Origin: Betaproteobacteria bacterium
Lineage (GTDB): Bacteria; Pseudomonadota; Gammaproteobacteria; Burkholderiales; Burkholderiaceae_A
Direction: 5' to 3'
DNA length: 7,473 bases
Assembly: GCA_028139685.1 (NCBI GenBank)
Contig: JAOINQ010000032.1
Coordinates: 1 to 7,473 of the forward strand
The first letter of the stretch is position 1. Each line of letters starts with the position of its first letter. The notes beneath the pieces were generated by a model. The model was not told the DNA's origin. It saw only the letters and a list, made by a program, of their open reading frames with translations, and did no database searches. A program made the position numbers and the translations under genes. Positions 6,870 through 7,473 of this stretch are shown here, one piece after another.

Positions 6870-7238
6870 CTAACCTGAGCAGACTATTTTTTGAAGTATT
6901 GAGTCTGGAGTTCTAGGCACGATATACATCCAACCTTTTGAAACACCATTTGAAATGATCATTTTTCCTTTGGCATTTATTTTTGAAAACGATTTGAAAG
7001 CCAAAATTTTGTAACGCCCTCTGTTACAGTCAAACCTTTGGCGAACTAAGACGGATTTTTCACCGCTGTTCGTTTGAAAAACATAGTTCGAGAGAACAAA
7101 AACATTTACTTCCTTTAGATCTGGGCTTTTTTTAATCGATGCTGGGTTGTAAAAAAAATCCGCACCTTTAGTTCGGAAATATTTTACCCAAGAAATCTCT
7201 GCATAACTTAACTTAGGAAAAAATGTCACAAGAGACAT
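6870..7238 (-). CDS. Secreted surface-adhesin-E-like protein; start uncertain
   Basis: From the ATG at 7238 the product is 122 residues. After a hydrophobic start ending in LSYA-EI, a plausible signal-peptidase I site, it has the pattern of the surface-adhesin E-like domain: a short W-x3-F opening, FFYNPASI, a mid-chain FDCNRGRYK, GWMYIVPRTPDS and a terminal KIVC, the two cysteines probably forming a disulfide. Such proteins act in the periplasm or on the outer surface; their function outside Haemophilus is largely unknown. The ATG gives a signal peptide with no basic n-region. The same frame remains open upstream and reads GRRTFLFSSWFFVC, which would complete a normal signal peptide, but it has no ATG, GTG or TTG there and overlaps a terminator. 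An ATT at 7304 or a sequence error are alternatives. No ribosome site precedes the ATG. Confidence 0.68.
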   Translation of the reverse strand: MSLVTFFPKLSYAEISWVKYFRTKGADFFYNPASIKKSPDLKEVNVFVLSNYVFQTNSGEKSVLVRQRFDCNRGRYKILAFKSFSKINAKGKMIISNGVSKGWMYIVPRTPDSILQKIVCSG

Positions 7239-7256
7239 ACATACAAAAAACCATGA

Positions 7257-7300
7257 CGAAAATAAAAAGGTCCGTCTACCCCAAAAAGGAGTAGACGGAC
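7257..7300 (-). terminator. Strong Rho-independent terminator
   Basis: On the minus strand GTCCGTCTAC (7300-7291 complement) pairs with GTAGACGGAC (7279-7270 complement) for 10 bases; one U-G and two C-G pairs extend the stem to 13 around a five-T loop, and CTTTTTATTTT follows. The gene it ends is the His/Pro-rich one stopping at 7318. The plus strand has no T-run after the hairpin, so it works in one direction. Confidence 0.9.
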
Positions 7301-7317
7301 TAATGAAGCTAAACTTA

Positions 7318-7473
7318 TTACGCCATCGTAGATGGATCATCCGGAGGAGGCATGTCTGGGCCCGGATCCATTGGAGGAGCTCCATCTGGGGGTCCAGCTG
7401 GACCATCTGGGGGCGGTCCCTGAGGAGCCTCATGATGATGCTCATGCTCAGTTTCAGACATTGCATGATCAAA
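7318..7473 (-). CDS. His/Pro-rich protein, C-terminal 51 residues (cut by right edge)
   Basis: The minus-strand frame is open from the window edge to a TAA at 7318-7320, followed 18 bases on by a strong terminator, which supports its being a real gene end. The visible 51 residues begin FDHA-MSETEHEHHHEAP and continue in proline, glycine and aspartate runs of the type PPPDG, GPPDG, PPMDPGPD and PPPDD, ending STMA. An ATG at 7461 could be the start of a 47-residue protein, but the 12 bases before it carry no ribosome site, so I favour the tail of a longer protein. Low complexity, with GC-rich codons unlike the neighbours, suggests a disordered, perhaps metal-binding (HEHHH), tail. The longer overlapping frame seen on this strand is a shadow upstream of the adhesin-E-like gene. 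Function is unknown. Confidence 0.7.
   Translation of the reverse strand, partial: FDHAMSETEHEHHHEAPQGPPPDGPAGPPDGAPPMDPGPDMPPPDDPSTMA

Noticed and set aside
7239..7472. N-terminal extension of the adhesin-E-like frame to the window edge
   Set aside because: It would read through the terminator and across the His/Pro-rich gene in another frame; its sequence has no secreted or domain character before the GRRTFLF segment.

Overview
The window looks like a stretch of chromosome from an AT-rich (roughly 40% GC by eye), Gram-negative, probably marine or salt-adapted proteobacterium. The hints are an NhaD-type Na+/H+ antiporter, a surface-adhesin-E-like secreted protein, a TIGR03643-type small protein and ordinary Shine-Dalgarno sites. 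The genus cannot be fixed from the sequence alone. Genes are densely packed; no gene-free stretch exceeds about 120 bases, and I see no tRNA, rRNA, insertion sequence, CRISPR array or phage gene.

Left part (1-1502, minus strand): a TM0106-type RecB-like nuclease runs off the left edge. It is preceded, 18 bases upstream, by a 61-residue two-helix membrane protein, and the two probably form an operon. The nuclease starts at a TTG codon.

Centre-left (1550-3043, plus): a complete M32 (Taq-type) zinc metallocarboxypeptidase, converging on the next gene.

Centre (3064-6013): the most interesting block. A minus-strand ZIP-like eight-helix membrane protein carries a complete CRP-like cyclic-nucleotide-binding domain inside its TM3-TM4 loop, which is cytoplasmic in ZIP carriers. 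Divergent from it is a tiny C2HC putative zinc-binding protein on the plus strand, which converges on nhaD (minus strand; the best start is a GTG, not the upstream TTG). This places an ion antiporter, a possibly nucleotide-controlled metal-carrier-like protein and a small metal-knuckle protein side by side. A shared job in ion or metal homeostasis is an inference.

Right part (6087-7473): a TerB-like acidic helical protein (minus) and a TIGR03643-type basic small protein (plus) are divergently arranged around a 16-paired-base palindrome that looks like an operator. A secreted adhesin-E-like protein (minus) follows; its signal peptide appears to read back into a strong Rho-independent terminator that closes an edge-truncated His/Pro-rich gene at the right end of the window.
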